Of a stretch of 7,230 nt of DNA, positions 1-6,539 are shown one piece after another. Each line of letters begins with the position of its first letter. Position 1 is the stretch's first letter. The stretch is taken from assembly GCA_029859555.1 (NCBI GenBank), contig JAOUCV010000105.1, positions 1-7,230 of the forward strand, given 5' to 3'. Below the pieces are notes generated by a model. The model ran no database searches, was not told the DNA's origin, and saw only the letters and a list, made by a program, of their open reading frames with translations. The position numbers and the translations under genes are program-made. Source of the stretch: Gammaproteobacteria bacterium (GTDB lineage Bacteria; Pseudomonadota; Gammaproteobacteria; UBA9214).

Positions 1-356
1 AGAAACACGGTAATGGATATATCCGAACGGTACAGTTCGCTGCCGCTGCCCATGATCGGGTCGTCAACATGCTCGCCGTAGGACATGCCCCTGGTGTAGT
101 GGGCGTAGTAGGGAGCGGCAACTTTTAATGGCAATGCCGCACTGCGATAAGTCGGGTGTTTCACCAGGCTGCCCATGACCAGGTTGTTGAGGTCTTTCAG
201 GTGTGCCTGCTCCAGTGCCAGTTCTTCGTTATGCTTGACCTGCTTTGCTGCCATGCCGGCAGATGCACTGCCATCGGTAAACTGTCCGGTTGCGATGATG
301 TTGCGTGCCGCCTCAAGTTGCTGCTGGTCAAGGAGCTGACTGATTTTTGTGAGCAT
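1..356 (-). CDS. piuC: PKHD-type Fe(II)/2-oxoglutarate hydroxylase (PiuC/YbiX family), N-terminal part
   Basis: The visible 118 residues are the N-terminal part of a PiuC/YbiX hydroxylase; these are normally about 225 residues, so the rest lies left of the window. Seen: an N-terminal MLTKISQLLDQQQLEAAR helix, the FTDGSASAG and QVKHN segments typical of the family, SAALPLKV, then the first iron ligands H96 and D98 in GEHVDD, followed by YRSDIS(I/A)T-type strands. The distal histidine and the 2OG-binding basic residue are outside the window. The family is a cytosolic Fe(II)- and 2OG-dependent dioxygenase; in Pseudomonas and E. coli it is linked to TonB-dependent siderophore receptors and iron-responsive expression, but its natural substrate is not settled. 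The ATG at 356 is preceded by AGGA about ten bases upstream. I see no convincing Fur box in the short divergent intergenic region. Family is confident; the symbol follows the family name. Confidence 0.9.
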   Translation of the reverse strand, partial: MLTKISQLLDQQQLEAARNIIATGQFTDGSASAGMAAKQVKHNEELALEQAHLKDLNNLVMGSLVKHPTYRSAALPLKVAAPYYAHYTRGMSYGEHVDDPIMGSGSELYRSDISITVF

Positions 357-436
357 GGGCAATCCTGCATGATGCGGCGTATATGGGTTAAAATAACAGC
401 CCTGAATCCCCGCTTATCAGGAATTGGGCCACTCGT
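357..436. promoter_or_regulatory. divergent intergenic region between piuC and the 437 gene
   Basis: These 80 bases must hold promoters for both divergent genes. On the minus strand TTCAGG (401-406) and TATACG (378-383) are spaced by exactly 17 bp and could serve piuC, although the -35 match is only three of six. On the plus strand TAAAAT (389-394) is a five-of-six -10 match for the 437 gene but has no good -35. The two candidate promoters overlap, so firing of one could hinder the other. All of this is inference from weak consensus matches. Confidence 0.25.
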
Positions 437-760
437 ATGATTTTAAAAATTGTTATTGAAGACCAGATATATCCTATCACTGTTCCGCAGCAAATTATTT
501 CCGAGGCCGGTGAATTTTTTGACCGGATTGACAAGGATATGGACAACGGTTGGCAAATGAGTCGTGAGTGGGTGCAAAACCCGAACCAGGAACAGCGTTG
601 CCAGATTGTCGGCGACAAGATGCTGACCGCCATGCACAACGATAATCAGCAACTGATGGTGTTACTGTCGGCCTATGTACTGGCACGAGTACCGACAGCC
701 TCTGAGTTGCGTATTGACAGCAACGGTGAAATGCTGGAAACCGAACTGATACTGGCCTGA
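437..760 (+). CDS. conserved hypothetical protein, 107 residues
   Basis: A small acidic soluble protein with no signal peptide and no membrane segment. It begins with a beta-like stretch (ILKIVIEDQIYPITV, residues 2-16), followed by predicted helices rich in D, E, Q and M, with GWQMSREWVQNP near 38-49 and a hydrophobic helix LMVLLSAYVLARV near 73-85. I believe similar proteins occur in other Gammaproteobacteria, but I know no function. The layout of an N-terminal strand pair followed by helices faintly recalls ZapA-type division proteins, yet I would not name it so on this evidence. AGGAA lies about 13 bases before the ATG, rather far for a ribosome binding site. It is followed 33 bp later, in the same reading frame, by the next hypothetical gene, and the two probably share a transcript. 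Confidence 0.8.
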   Translation: MILKIVIEDQIYPITVPQQIISEAGEFFDRIDKDMDNGWQMSREWVQNPNQEQRCQIVGDKMLTAMHNDNQQLMVLLSAYVLARVPTASELRIDSNGEMLETELILA

Positions 761-793
761 GCAGGACAGCTTGTCCGCACGTTATTCACCGTT

Positions 794-1144
794 ATGGCTG
801 ACCTGTTTACAGTAACCACGCCGTTGTTGATCCGTTATCCCGATGAAACCCGGCATGTAATGGTGGCATGTTTTCGCCATGCAGACGGGATTGTCTATTT
901 CAGACCTTACTGGGACGAGTTGCCGGAAGGTGAGGGCATCCGTGTGGCCAGCGGGGATGTTCGGGGCGAAGGACCGTGGAAGGTCGGTGATGCGGTCGTC
1001 ACCGTGCTCGGCTGTCAGGGTACTGATCCGCAGCAGGCTGCTGAATTTGCGGACTGGAAGTTTCAGCTTGAGCAGCATGGTGAGCGCCATCCGACACGTG
1101 ATGAACTGGCGGCGATAGCTCGACAGCTGGGTATGCTTCCCTGA
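794..1144 (+). CDS. conserved hypothetical protein, 116 residues
   Basis: A soluble cytosolic-looking protein of unknown function. Visible features are an N-terminal strand-rich part (LFTVTTPLLIRYPD), the aromatic patch GIVYFRPYWDELP (about 32-44), the glycine-rich GEGPWKVGDAVVTVLGCQGTDP (about 58-79) and a C-terminal helical part ending in DELAAIARQLGML. GPWKVGDAVVTVLGC looks like a conserved core of a compact beta domain, but I recognise no catalytic motif. The single ATG at 794 is the only reasonable start: reading back in frame there is no other start before the stop codon of the preceding gene at 758-760. There is no clear Shine-Dalgarno sequence, so it may depend on translation of the upstream gene. 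It converges on the GNAT gene with only 24 bp between the two stop codons and no hairpin terminator between them. Confidence 0.8.
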   Translation: MADLFTVTTPLLIRYPDETRHVMVACFRHADGIVYFRPYWDELPEGEGIRVASGDVRGEGPWKVGDAVVTVLGCQGTDPQQAAEFADWKFQLEQHGERHPTRDELAAIARQLGMLP

Positions 1145-1168
1145 ACAGGCTGCTGACGAGGGCTGCTG

Positions 1169-1606
1169 CTACGGGGTAATCTTTTTCCGCATTCTTATAT
1201 GCGGGATGATGTTAAAGAGCGTATCTGCCGGCCCTTCAGCCTGATAACCCTGCTTGTGATAGAAGCGCAGTGCATGTTCGCGTGCATCCAGTACGATGTA
1301 TTCCGCACCCAGTTCGGTCGCCTTGTGTTCCAGCGCCTGCAGTAACAATGTGCCGGCTCCCCGGCGCTGTTGCGCCGTTGCTACAGCCATGTAGCGCAGT
1401 TGTGCTTCGCGGATACTGTTGAAGTGTAGTCGTCCAACGGCAATGACGGCGTGGTTAGCATCGACGATCATCAGGTGATGGCTGGATTGCTCCAGCTCGT
1501 CCTTTTCACTGCCGCGTGGCTGCTGCCACGGGGATCTCAGGATTTTCCAGCGTAGCTTGTAATAACATTGATATTCTGCGGCGGTCGACGGTTCAATGAC
1601 TTTCAT
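1169..1606 (-). CDS. GNAT family N-acetyltransferase
   Basis: Transfers an acyl group from acyl-CoA to an unidentified amine substrate. From the ATG at 1606 the product is 145 residues, a normal single-domain GNAT size. Motif A, which binds the CoA pyrophosphate, is QQRRGAG at residues 79-85, preceded by the strand LRYMAVA; motif B is ARE-HALRFYHKQGY (about 108-121), and the C-terminal IPHIRMRK is typical of the ElaA/YjcF-like branch. The N-terminal YYKLRWKILRSPWQQPRGSEKDE is also characteristic of that branch. The frame stays open to a TTG at 1636, which would overlap the end of the upstream oxygenase gene by 8 bp and add ten non-family residues. I prefer the ATG because homologues begin near MKVIE, although neither start has a strong ribosome binding site. 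It is the last gene of a three-gene minus-strand operon, so translational coupling is likely. Confidence 0.9.
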   Translation of the reverse strand: MKVIEPSTAAEYQCYYKLRWKILRSPWQQPRGSEKDELEQSSHHLMIVDANHAVIAVGRLHFNSIREAQLRYMAVATAQQRRGAGTLLLQALEHKATELGAEYIVLDAREHALRFYHKQGYQAEGPADTLFNIIPHIRMRKKITP

Positions 1607-1628
1607 GTGGTCCGGGTTGCAACGCTCA

Positions 1629-2240
1629 TCAGGCAAATATTATCCACGTGGTCGCGATGTATTTAACGCCCTGCTGCAGGGTTGCACCACGATGCTCATG
1701 TGTCCAGAAAGGCGGGAAAAGCAGCAGTTTTCCGGCTTCCGGTCTGATTTTTATATTCTGGCAGGAAAACTCGGTTTCACCGCCGGGACCAGCTACCGTG
1801 TTCAGGTACCAGACGGCAACCAGTTGCCGCTGGCTGAATTCATGGCTGCCGCCATCGATGTGCCAGTGATAAAACTCGCCCGGACTGGTGCGCTGAATGG
1901 CATAGCCACTGTCCTTGAACGGGCCACGGAAGAACGGGAATGTGTCGCGAAATTCCTGGATCGCCTGGCCGAGTGAGCGAAACAGCTCACGGTCGATGTC
2001 CTGCCAGTGGGATTTGCCACTGACGACCAGGTCGGTTGAGCGTTTGATGCTGGTTTCCTGCCGGACTGTCTGTCCTACCCGTCCGGGATACTGCTCGTCT
2101 TTGCTGGCCTCAAAGCGACGTATTATTTCATTGCAGATATCGAGCGGCAGCGCCCGGTCTTTCTCAAAGATGAAGCTGTTTTCCCTGACTTCCCTGATGG
2201 TTGCCAATGGCGGCCTGTTTGCCGGTGATGAGCTTGTCAT
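1629..2240 (-). CDS. 2OG-Fe(II) oxygenase (prolyl 4-hydroxylase-like fold)
   Basis: A 203-residue non-haem iron dioxygenase expected to couple 2-oxoglutarate decarboxylation to hydroxylation of an unknown substrate. The active site is complete: H127 and D129 in FYHWHIDGG, the distal H183 in THEHRG, and K193 ten residues later (GVKYIA) to hold the 2OG C5 carboxylate. VAVWYLNTV and GGETEF precede the distal histidine, as in P4Hc-type enzymes. There is no signal peptide, so it is probably cytosolic. It is not related in detail to the PiuC homologue at the left edge, which is a different branch. The ATG at 2240 follows the stop of the Sfum_1244-like gene by 18 bp, which places both in one operon; no strong Shine-Dalgarno is visible. 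The substrate cannot be read from the sequence. The adjacent large protein is a candidate partner only by context. Confidence 0.9.
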   Translation of the reverse strand: MTSSSPANRPPLATIREVRENSFIFEKDRALPLDICNEIIRRFEASKDEQYPGRVGQTVRQETSIKRSTDLVVSGKSHWQDIDRELFRSLGQAIQEFRDTFPFFRGPFKDSGYAIQRTSPGEFYHWHIDGGSHEFSQRQLVAVWYLNTVAGPGGETEFSCQNIKIRPEAGKLLLFPPFWTHEHRGATLQQGVKYIATTWIIFA

Positions 2241-2258
2241 GGATGTTGAATTCTGGCG

Positions 2259-3386
2259 TTAAAGTGGGCTTGATTCTATCAGTGAGATCAACTCTTGTTG
2301 ATAGCCGGTGTTTTTTTGCCGGTAAATCACAAGTATTTTTTCGCACAGTGTCTGCCAGTGTGCGGCGGAGTCGGCAGTGCAGCTTTCGAATGCGCGGCTG
2401 TCACCGCTGGTGGTCCAGGTTTCGTAAGCAGCTACCAGTGAGGGGTACAGCTGCTTGCGCATATTGGCCAGGTTGGCTATATAAAAATGCAGCGCCGGGA
2501 CGTTCATTTCGGACAACAGTTCGGGAAGTGTCGAGAGGGCGTCCGCAAGATGGTCGCGTACAGCGCGAACCATGATTTCTGTTTTGCTGTGCGGCATGCC
2601 GGCAAGCATTGCCTGCCACTCGTTACCGAGTAGTTCGCCTGCCCGTACTTCACCAATTTCATGAATTTTAACAGAGCGCAGCTCATTGTTGGTCATGGCG
2701 TCCAGTGACTGGACTGCATGGTTGTCGAAGTCATAGCAAGCGAGGGCGTTTTGCATTGCATTAACCGGTTTGTTCCAGCGCCATTCCTCTACTTTTTCCC
2801 AGAGCATGCGGCGCAACGATTCACGTCGCACGAAAATGGTTTTGCCGAGGCTCATGGCCGGTTGTGAGGCAAGGTCCCGGGCGTATTCCCTGCCGGACAC
2901 AATCAGGGTGTAACCTTTGTATGATTCACGGGTCTCCAGTGCACCGAGATAAAACATTGGTTTCATGCTGCGACCATAACCGCTGCTGTATACGAAACCC
3001 AGCGGATTCAGTAGCTGGTTGATGGCTTCGGCATCAAACGGGTCATGCAGTGCATTCAAGACAGGTACTTTTTCGAAGTCACGCAGTTGCAGTGCTTCCC
3101 AGCACGATTCCCGGCAGCTCAGCCATTCAGTGAGTTCCTTGTGAGGCAGCTTCTGGTCGAAAGAGAGGTTCTTTTCCCAACGAAAGTATTCACGCATTTT
3201 CAGCAGGTAAACACACAGGGTGTAATCGGTCGCGTGCCTGGCATCAGCGATATCACAGTTGGCCCGCACGGCCTCCAGTGTCGGCAGCAACTCGCTGATT
3301 TCTTCAATCGTGACCGTGGCGGTGTTGTTAAGTGCTGATGTCACCGGGTAACCTTGCTGAAACCATAGATTGTTCCATGCTAGCAT
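2259..3386 (-). CDS. conserved uncharacterised protein, Sfum_1244 family-like
   Basis: A 375-residue soluble protein, mostly helical, with no signal peptide or membrane segment. I recognise it from memory as resembling the uncharacterised Sfum_1244 family; the function is unknown. Distinct blocks are HDPFDAEAINQLLNPLGFVYSSGYGR (about 114-139), LIVSGREYARDLAS with PAMS (161-179), KTIFVRRESLRRMLWEKVEEWRW (182-204), and KIHEIGEVRAGELLGNEWQAML (240-261). The last contains H242-E243-x-x-E246, a spacing that could bind metal, followed by RAVRDHLADALSTLP and HFYIANLANMRKQLYPSLVAAYETW near 300-324. The ATG at 3386 has AGGGA a few bases upstream, a slightly tight spacing. It heads the operon that continues with a 2OG oxygenase and a GNAT enzyme, and is divergent from the 3493 gene. 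The coding assignment is confident; the family name is moderately sure. Confidence 0.85.
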   Translation of the reverse strand: MLAWNNLWFQQGYPVTSALNNTATVTIEEISELLPTLEAVRANCDIADARHATDYTLCVYLLKMREYFRWEKNLSFDQKLPHKELTEWLSCRESCWEALQLRDFEKVPVLNALHDPFDAEAINQLLNPLGFVYSSGYGRSMKPMFYLGALETRESYKGYTLIVSGREYARDLASQPAMSLGKTIFVRRESLRRMLWEKVEEWRWNKPVNAMQNALACYDFDNHAVQSLDAMTNNELRSVKIHEIGEVRAGELLGNEWQAMLAGMPHSKTEIMVRAVRDHLADALSTLPELLSEMNVPALHFYIANLANMRKQLYPSLVAAYETWTTSGDSRAFESCTADSAAHWQTLCEKILVIYRQKNTGYQQELISLIESSPL

Positions 3387-3492
3387 GCGTTCCCTGTTGT
3401 CGCCAGATTGAGGGTATCAGCAACCCTTCAACCAGCTACAGGCGATCCTTGCAGACTGAAAATCATTAATTATCCGTCCTGGAGAAGGTGTC
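3387..3492. promoter_or_regulatory. divergent intergenic region of the Sfum_1244-like operon and the 3493 gene
   Basis: These 106 bp must carry two opposed promoters. For the plus strand TTGCAG (3449-3454) and TATCCG (3471-3476) are separated by 16 bp, within an A/T-rich stretch AATCATTAATTAT. For the minus strand nothing matches well. A small inverted repeat, AGGGT (3411-3415) and ACCCT (3423-3427) with a 7-base loop, sits where an operator or leader hairpin for the minus-strand operon could be. The promoter calls are weak. Confidence 0.25.
3481..3488 (+). promoter_or_regulatory. ribosome binding site deciding the GTG start at 3493
   Basis: GGAGAAGG lies four bases before the GTG at 3493, with its GGAG core eight bases away. 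It is the only strong Shine-Dalgarno sequence near the open frame and fixes the non-ATG start. Confidence 0.75.
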
Positions 3493-4056
3493 GTGAGAGT
3501 TAAAAGCAAGTGGAGTAACAAGGGTAAGGAACGCACGCTTTTTGAAACCGGCGGTGCCACTGCATTTATCCTTTGGCGCATTGCCCAGCAAGGGCTTTTG
3601 AATCTCGAGAATGAAGGATTCCAGACAGACACACGTTCACAGCGTATGGATGTGATCGCAGAGTTTCTTGCTTTTCTGGTACACCTGACAGATCGCAAGA
3701 AGGCTGAGGCGCTGGATGCAAGTGAAAGACAGGAATTTATTAGCTCGCTCGCCAAACACCTGGCCAATACCATGCAGGAGAACCGCGCAGATGTTGAAGG
3801 TAGCGGTGACTACCGGGGGCCGTTGATTGCACTGCTGAATGAACGCGGCGCCAACTATGCGGAGTGCCCCATGCCGGATGGTGAACCGGGTTATGCCATG
3901 AAACGTTATCTTGGCGAATGCATTACTGCCGTGATGGGTGAAAAGGATAATAAATGGATCACTGACCAGGTGATGGATATTGAGGTGCCTGAAACCATCA
4001 AGCCCTTGAACAAGGCGCTGAGAGAATTATTTAGCCGCGATGATGCTGGATCGTAG
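3493..4056 (+). CDS. conserved hypothetical protein, 187 residues
   Basis: A soluble, mainly helical protein of unknown function that reads as a member of a family conserved in Gammaproteobacteria, though I cannot name it. It opens with a basic MRVKSKWSNKGKERTLF segment, then a helix GATAFILWRIAQQGLLNLE (about 21-39). Later blocks are RMDVIAEFLAFLVHLTDRKKAEAL (51-74), HLANTMQENRADVEGSGDYRG (88-108), NERGANYAECPMPDGEPGYAMKRYLG (116-141), ending in WITDQVMDIEVPE and a final helix. No catalytic motif, cysteine cluster or membrane segment stands out. Translation starts at GTG 3493 with a good ribosome binding site. It is divergent from the Sfum_1244-like operon, and its stop faces the stop of the sensor kinase across 122 bp. 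Confidence 0.85.
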   Translation: MRVKSKWSNKGKERTLFETGGATAFILWRIAQQGLLNLENEGFQTDTRSQRMDVIAEFLAFLVHLTDRKKAEALDASERQEFISSLAKHLANTMQENRADVEGSGDYRGPLIALLNERGANYAECPMPDGEPGYAMKRYLGECITAVMGEKDNKWITDQVMDIEVPETIKPLNKALRELFSRDDAGS

Positions 4057-4178
4057 CGTGCATCATTGGCCCGGCCTTCACACAGTATGTCTGACCGGCC
4101 AGGGTGCATTTGATGTGCGAAGGGATTTAATCAGCGCCAACACTGCGCCTGCACAGGTCAGCCCGTACAGGTGCTGCA
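4057..4178. other. convergent intergenic region, no clear terminator
   Basis: Two genes end facing each other here. The best stem is an imperfect TGGCCCGG (4067-4074) against CCGGCCA (4095-4101), with one bulged C and a 20-base loop and no T-run on either side. If termination happens here, it is not by a textbook intrinsic hairpin. I see no gene in it. Confidence 0.4.
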
Positions 4179-6326
4179 TCAACCACTGTTTTCAAGGAGC
4201 TGGTTGATTAGCGCTTTCAGTTTCTGTGGCGGTACCGGTTTTTGCAGCAGCCGGGTGGTATCTGGCAGGTCCGCGTCGTCAGTGCCCAGTGTTAGATCTC
4301 CTGTGAGAATAATTGCGGGGAGCAGGGCGCCGATTCTGCTGCGCAGCTCTGTGACCAGTTCCGTACCGGTAAAGGCACCGGGTAAACGATAGTCTGAAAT
4401 GATGATATCCGGATGCATTCCCGTGGCGATGATATCAAAAGCGGCTTCGGCATCAGCGGCAGGAGAGACCTGGTAGCCCTGGGACTTCAGCAGCAGACTG
4501 ATGGCGTGCAGGACCATCTCGTCATCATCAATGAGCAGTATGCTGCGTCCAGCCATGGCATTCTCTGCCGCTATGCTGCCCGGTTTGCGGCTATCAGTGC
4601 CGGTCTTTGCTCCGGATACAGGAATATCAATGGCAAAACAGCTGCCCTTGCCCGGGATGGAATGTAGATAAAGCGGGTAGTTGAGCAAGTCTGTAATTCG
4701 TTGCACCGTTGCAAGTCCGAAACCTGAACCCAGCTTGCGGCTGCGAGTTGGATTATCAAGCTGGAAGAACTCCTCGAAGATTACCCGGTGTCTGTCCTTG
4801 GCTATGCCAATACCGGTGTCGCAGACACAGAGACGCAGTGTGTCTTTGCGACGCCGGCAACCAATGAGAACCTTGCCTTTTTCGGTATATTTAATGGCGT
4901 TGCTGATCAGGTTCTGCAGTATCACGCGTATCAAGGCCGGGTCACTATAAACCAGAACACTGCATGGTGAGTATTTCAGGACGATCTCTTTGTCTTGTGC
5001 GCTCTGCTGAAACTGACCCTTTAAATCTTTCAGGAGCGGATCAATGGGAAAGATGCCCGGGTTTGTGCTCAGCAGGCCAGCATCAATTTCGCTGACGCCG
5101 AGCAGCTTTTCGAGCAACTCCCGCATGGCCATACCGGCGCTGCCTATCTGTGTTATTACGGCATCAAGTTCCGGATCGTGGTTCTTGACGGACAGCAGTT
5201 CTGTCTGGGACAGCAGCGCCTGTAGCGGTTGTCTCAGATCATGGCTTGCTGCAGTGAGAAACCGGGTCTTGGAATCGTTCGCCTGTTCGGCGGCTTCTTT
5301 GGCCTTGTAGAGTCGCTGCTCGCTCCTCGACAGCTCTTTTTGCGTCAGTTTTTTTACATCTATTTCCTGATGCAACCTGGAGTTGCTTTGTTCAAGATCA
5401 GCGGTGCGTTTCTTTACCCGTTCTTCAAGCGTATTACGGGCAGTTCTGAGGCCTTCTATGTTCAGTGTCAGTTCTCTGAAAAGGCTCTGCACGATCAGGC
5501 CAGTCAGTGTAATCACCAGGATGAAGCTGCTCTCGAACAGGCCCATGGTTACCATGTTGTCCATCTCGAACGGACCGGTGTTGTTTGCGGCACCCCATAG
5601 TACCCAGCCGCAGCAAATCAGAGAAACCAGTGTAACGCCGCGCAAGCCAAGGCGAATCGCCGCCCACAACAGGAACGGCATGACAAGAAATTGCAGGTTG
5701 CCTGCTCCGTGCAGTGCAGCAGCCTCTTTTCCAGAGAACGTATGTCCGCCGATAAGCAGGGTGGCGCTGATCACAATCAGCCACTCAATCAGACGACTGT
5801 CTGTTGACCATATTTTCGGGCGGCGCCACCAGCCATAAAACAGCGGCGTGAACAGCAGGATTCCGCAGGCGTCACCGATCCACCACATCAACCACATTAT
5901 GTCTAATTCTTCCCAGCGGCCGGCGCCGCCAAGGGCCATCCCGGTTGCGCCGAGCGTCGCTGCGAATATTGGTGACAGCATCACGGGCAGGAACAGAAAC
6001 TTCACAACATCCCCGAATCGTTGCCCGATATGAATATTAAATCGCCTTAGCAACAGGCAGCCGATCATGGCTTCACCAATGTTTCCGACGGTGGCTATCG
6101 CAGCAGAAAGCGGCGGTATTCCGACCTGCCAGCCGAGAAACGCGAGACCCAGTGCAATGACCGGCCACATACGCAGGCCATAGCGGTGGAAGGCAAACAG
6201 GGCGATACCGGATGGTGGCCAGATGGGTGTGATACCGTCATGGTTACCCGATATCTGCAGACTGACCAGTGCGGTGCCTACATAGGCAAGGGTGAAAAAA
6301 GCAAGTTTTGCGAGATAGGATACCAA
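4179..6326 (-). CDS. MASE1-domain hybrid sensor histidine kinase / response regulator
   Basis: An inner-membrane two-component hybrid kinase of 715 residues. Residues 1 to about 285 form a MASE1-like integral membrane sensor with roughly eight hydrophobic segments and the typical IWPPSGIAL motif (35-43) and WWIGDACGILLF (148-159). A coiled coil spans about 285-350. HisKA carries H362 in AASHDLRQPLQALL as the phosphoacceptor. HATPase_c shows the N box (QNLISNAIKYT, 471-481), the G1 box CDTGIGIAKD (502-511), an F box EEFFQL (518-523) and the G2 box GSGFGLATV (533-541). A C-terminal receiver (about 595-713) has acidic D600-D602, phosphoacceptor D645 in SDYRLPG, T675 and K696, all intact. No HPt domain or DNA-binding output is attached, so the phosphate must pass to another protein or the receiver must feed back on the kinase. 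MASE1 ligands are mostly unknown. Translation seems to begin at TTG 6326, with no good ribosome binding site. A partner regulator is not in the window. Confidence 0.95.
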   Translation of the reverse strand: MVSYLAKLAFFTLAYVGTALVSLQISGNHDGITPIWPPSGIALFAFHRYGLRMWPVIALGLAFLGWQVGIPPLSAAIATVGNIGEAMIGCLLLRRFNIHIGQRFGDVVKFLFLPVMLSPIFAATLGATGMALGGAGRWEELDIMWLMWWIGDACGILLFTPLFYGWWRRPKIWSTDSRLIEWLIVISATLLIGGHTFSGKEAAALHGAGNLQFLVMPFLLWAAIRLGLRGVTLVSLICCGWVLWGAANNTGPFEMDNMVTMGLFESSFILVITLTGLIVQSLFRELTLNIEGLRTARNTLEERVKKRTADLEQSNSRLHQEIDVKKLTQKELSRSEQRLYKAKEAAEQANDSKTRFLTAASHDLRQPLQALLSQTELLSVKNHDPELDAVITQIGSAGMAMRELLEKLLGVSEIDAGLLSTNPGIFPIDPLLKDLKGQFQQSAQDKEIVLKYSPCSVLVYSDPALIRVILQNLISNAIKYTEKGKVLIGCRRRKDTLRLCVCDTGIGIAKDRHRVIFEEFFQLDNPTRSRKLGSGFGLATVQRITDLLNYPLYLHSIPGKGSCFAIDIPVSGAKTGTDSRKPGSIAAENAMAGRSILLIDDDEMVLHAISLLLKSQGYQVSPAADAEAAFDIIATGMHPDIIISDYRLPGAFTGTELVTELRSRIGALLPAIILTGDLTLGTDDADLPDTTRLLQKPVPPQKLKALINQLLENSG

Positions 6327-6371
6327 GCTTTAAATTGAATCCATTAGTATTGGCGATCAGGGATTGGCCCC

Positions 6372-6401
6372 ATTATGGTCATGGCGGTCATTTTCAGGCA
6401 A
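6372..6401 (-). promoter_or_regulatory. candidate sigma-70 promoter of the sensor kinase
   Basis: Read on the minus strand, TTGCCT (6396-6401, four of six matches to the -35) and CATAAT (6372-6377, five of six to the -10) are separated by 18 bp. Transcription would begin near 6365, giving a leader of about 40 bases before the TTG start. It is the best promoter-like pair between the terminator and the kinase gene. Confidence 0.4.
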
Positions 6402-6487
6402 CTGTTTGAGCGGGGGGGTGAATTCCGGCAATTTGATGAATGGATAGTAAGATCGGGGTGTTCGGCGTGATCGTGTCATGCATTTGT
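6402..6487. other. non-coding spacer upstream of the kinase promoter
   Basis: No gene is visible. It holds a run of seven G (6411-6418 area) and a TTCCGGCAAT copy (6423-6432) identical to the outer part of the neighbouring terminator arm (6488-6497). It may contain sites for a regulator of the kinase gene, but nothing specific is recognisable. Confidence 0.3.
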
Positions 6488-6535
6488 TTCCGGCAATAAA
6501 AAAGGCGGACCAAGCCGCCTTTTTTATTGCCGGAA
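6488..6535 (-). terminator. strong intrinsic terminator, bidirectional by symmetry
   Basis: The arms 6488-6508 and 6515-6535 are perfect 21-bp inverted repeats around a six-base loop (6509-6514). The GGCGG/CCGCC core is followed by six T on either strand, which is the classical terminator design. It lies four bases after the stop codon of the 64-residue gene and so ends that transcript before the kinase promoter. Because of the A-run and T-run symmetry it can also stop transcripts running in the plus direction. Confidence 0.95.
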
Positions 6536-6539
6536 GCTG

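Noticed and set aside
357..436. Fur box expected in front of a PiuC-type gene.
   Set aside because: No GATAATGATAAT-like series of hexamers is visible; only scattered A/T-rich words.
762..775. Small dyad GGACA-GCT-TGTCC between the two hypothetical genes.
   Set aside because: Five-bp arms without a T-run; too weak to call a terminator or operator.
1148..1168. Direct repeat GGCTGCTG (1148-1155 and 1161-1168) between two convergent genes.
   Set aside because: Only two short low-complexity copies, with no hairpin potential or mobile-element context.
1607..1636. Longer GNAT protein starting at TTG 1636 within the end of the oxygenase gene.
   Set aside because: The ten extra residues do not look like the family N terminus and the TTG has no good ribosome binding site; it remains possible but less likely than ATG 1606.
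4067..4101. Possible terminator between the convergent genes at 4056 and 4179.
   Set aside because: The stem is short and bulged, the loop is 20 bases and there is no T-run on either strand.
5044..5838. Several open frames on the plus strand opposite the sensor kinase.
   Set aside because: The minus strand encodes an unbroken kinase with all motifs intact, and the plus-strand frames have no family features or ribosome binding sites.
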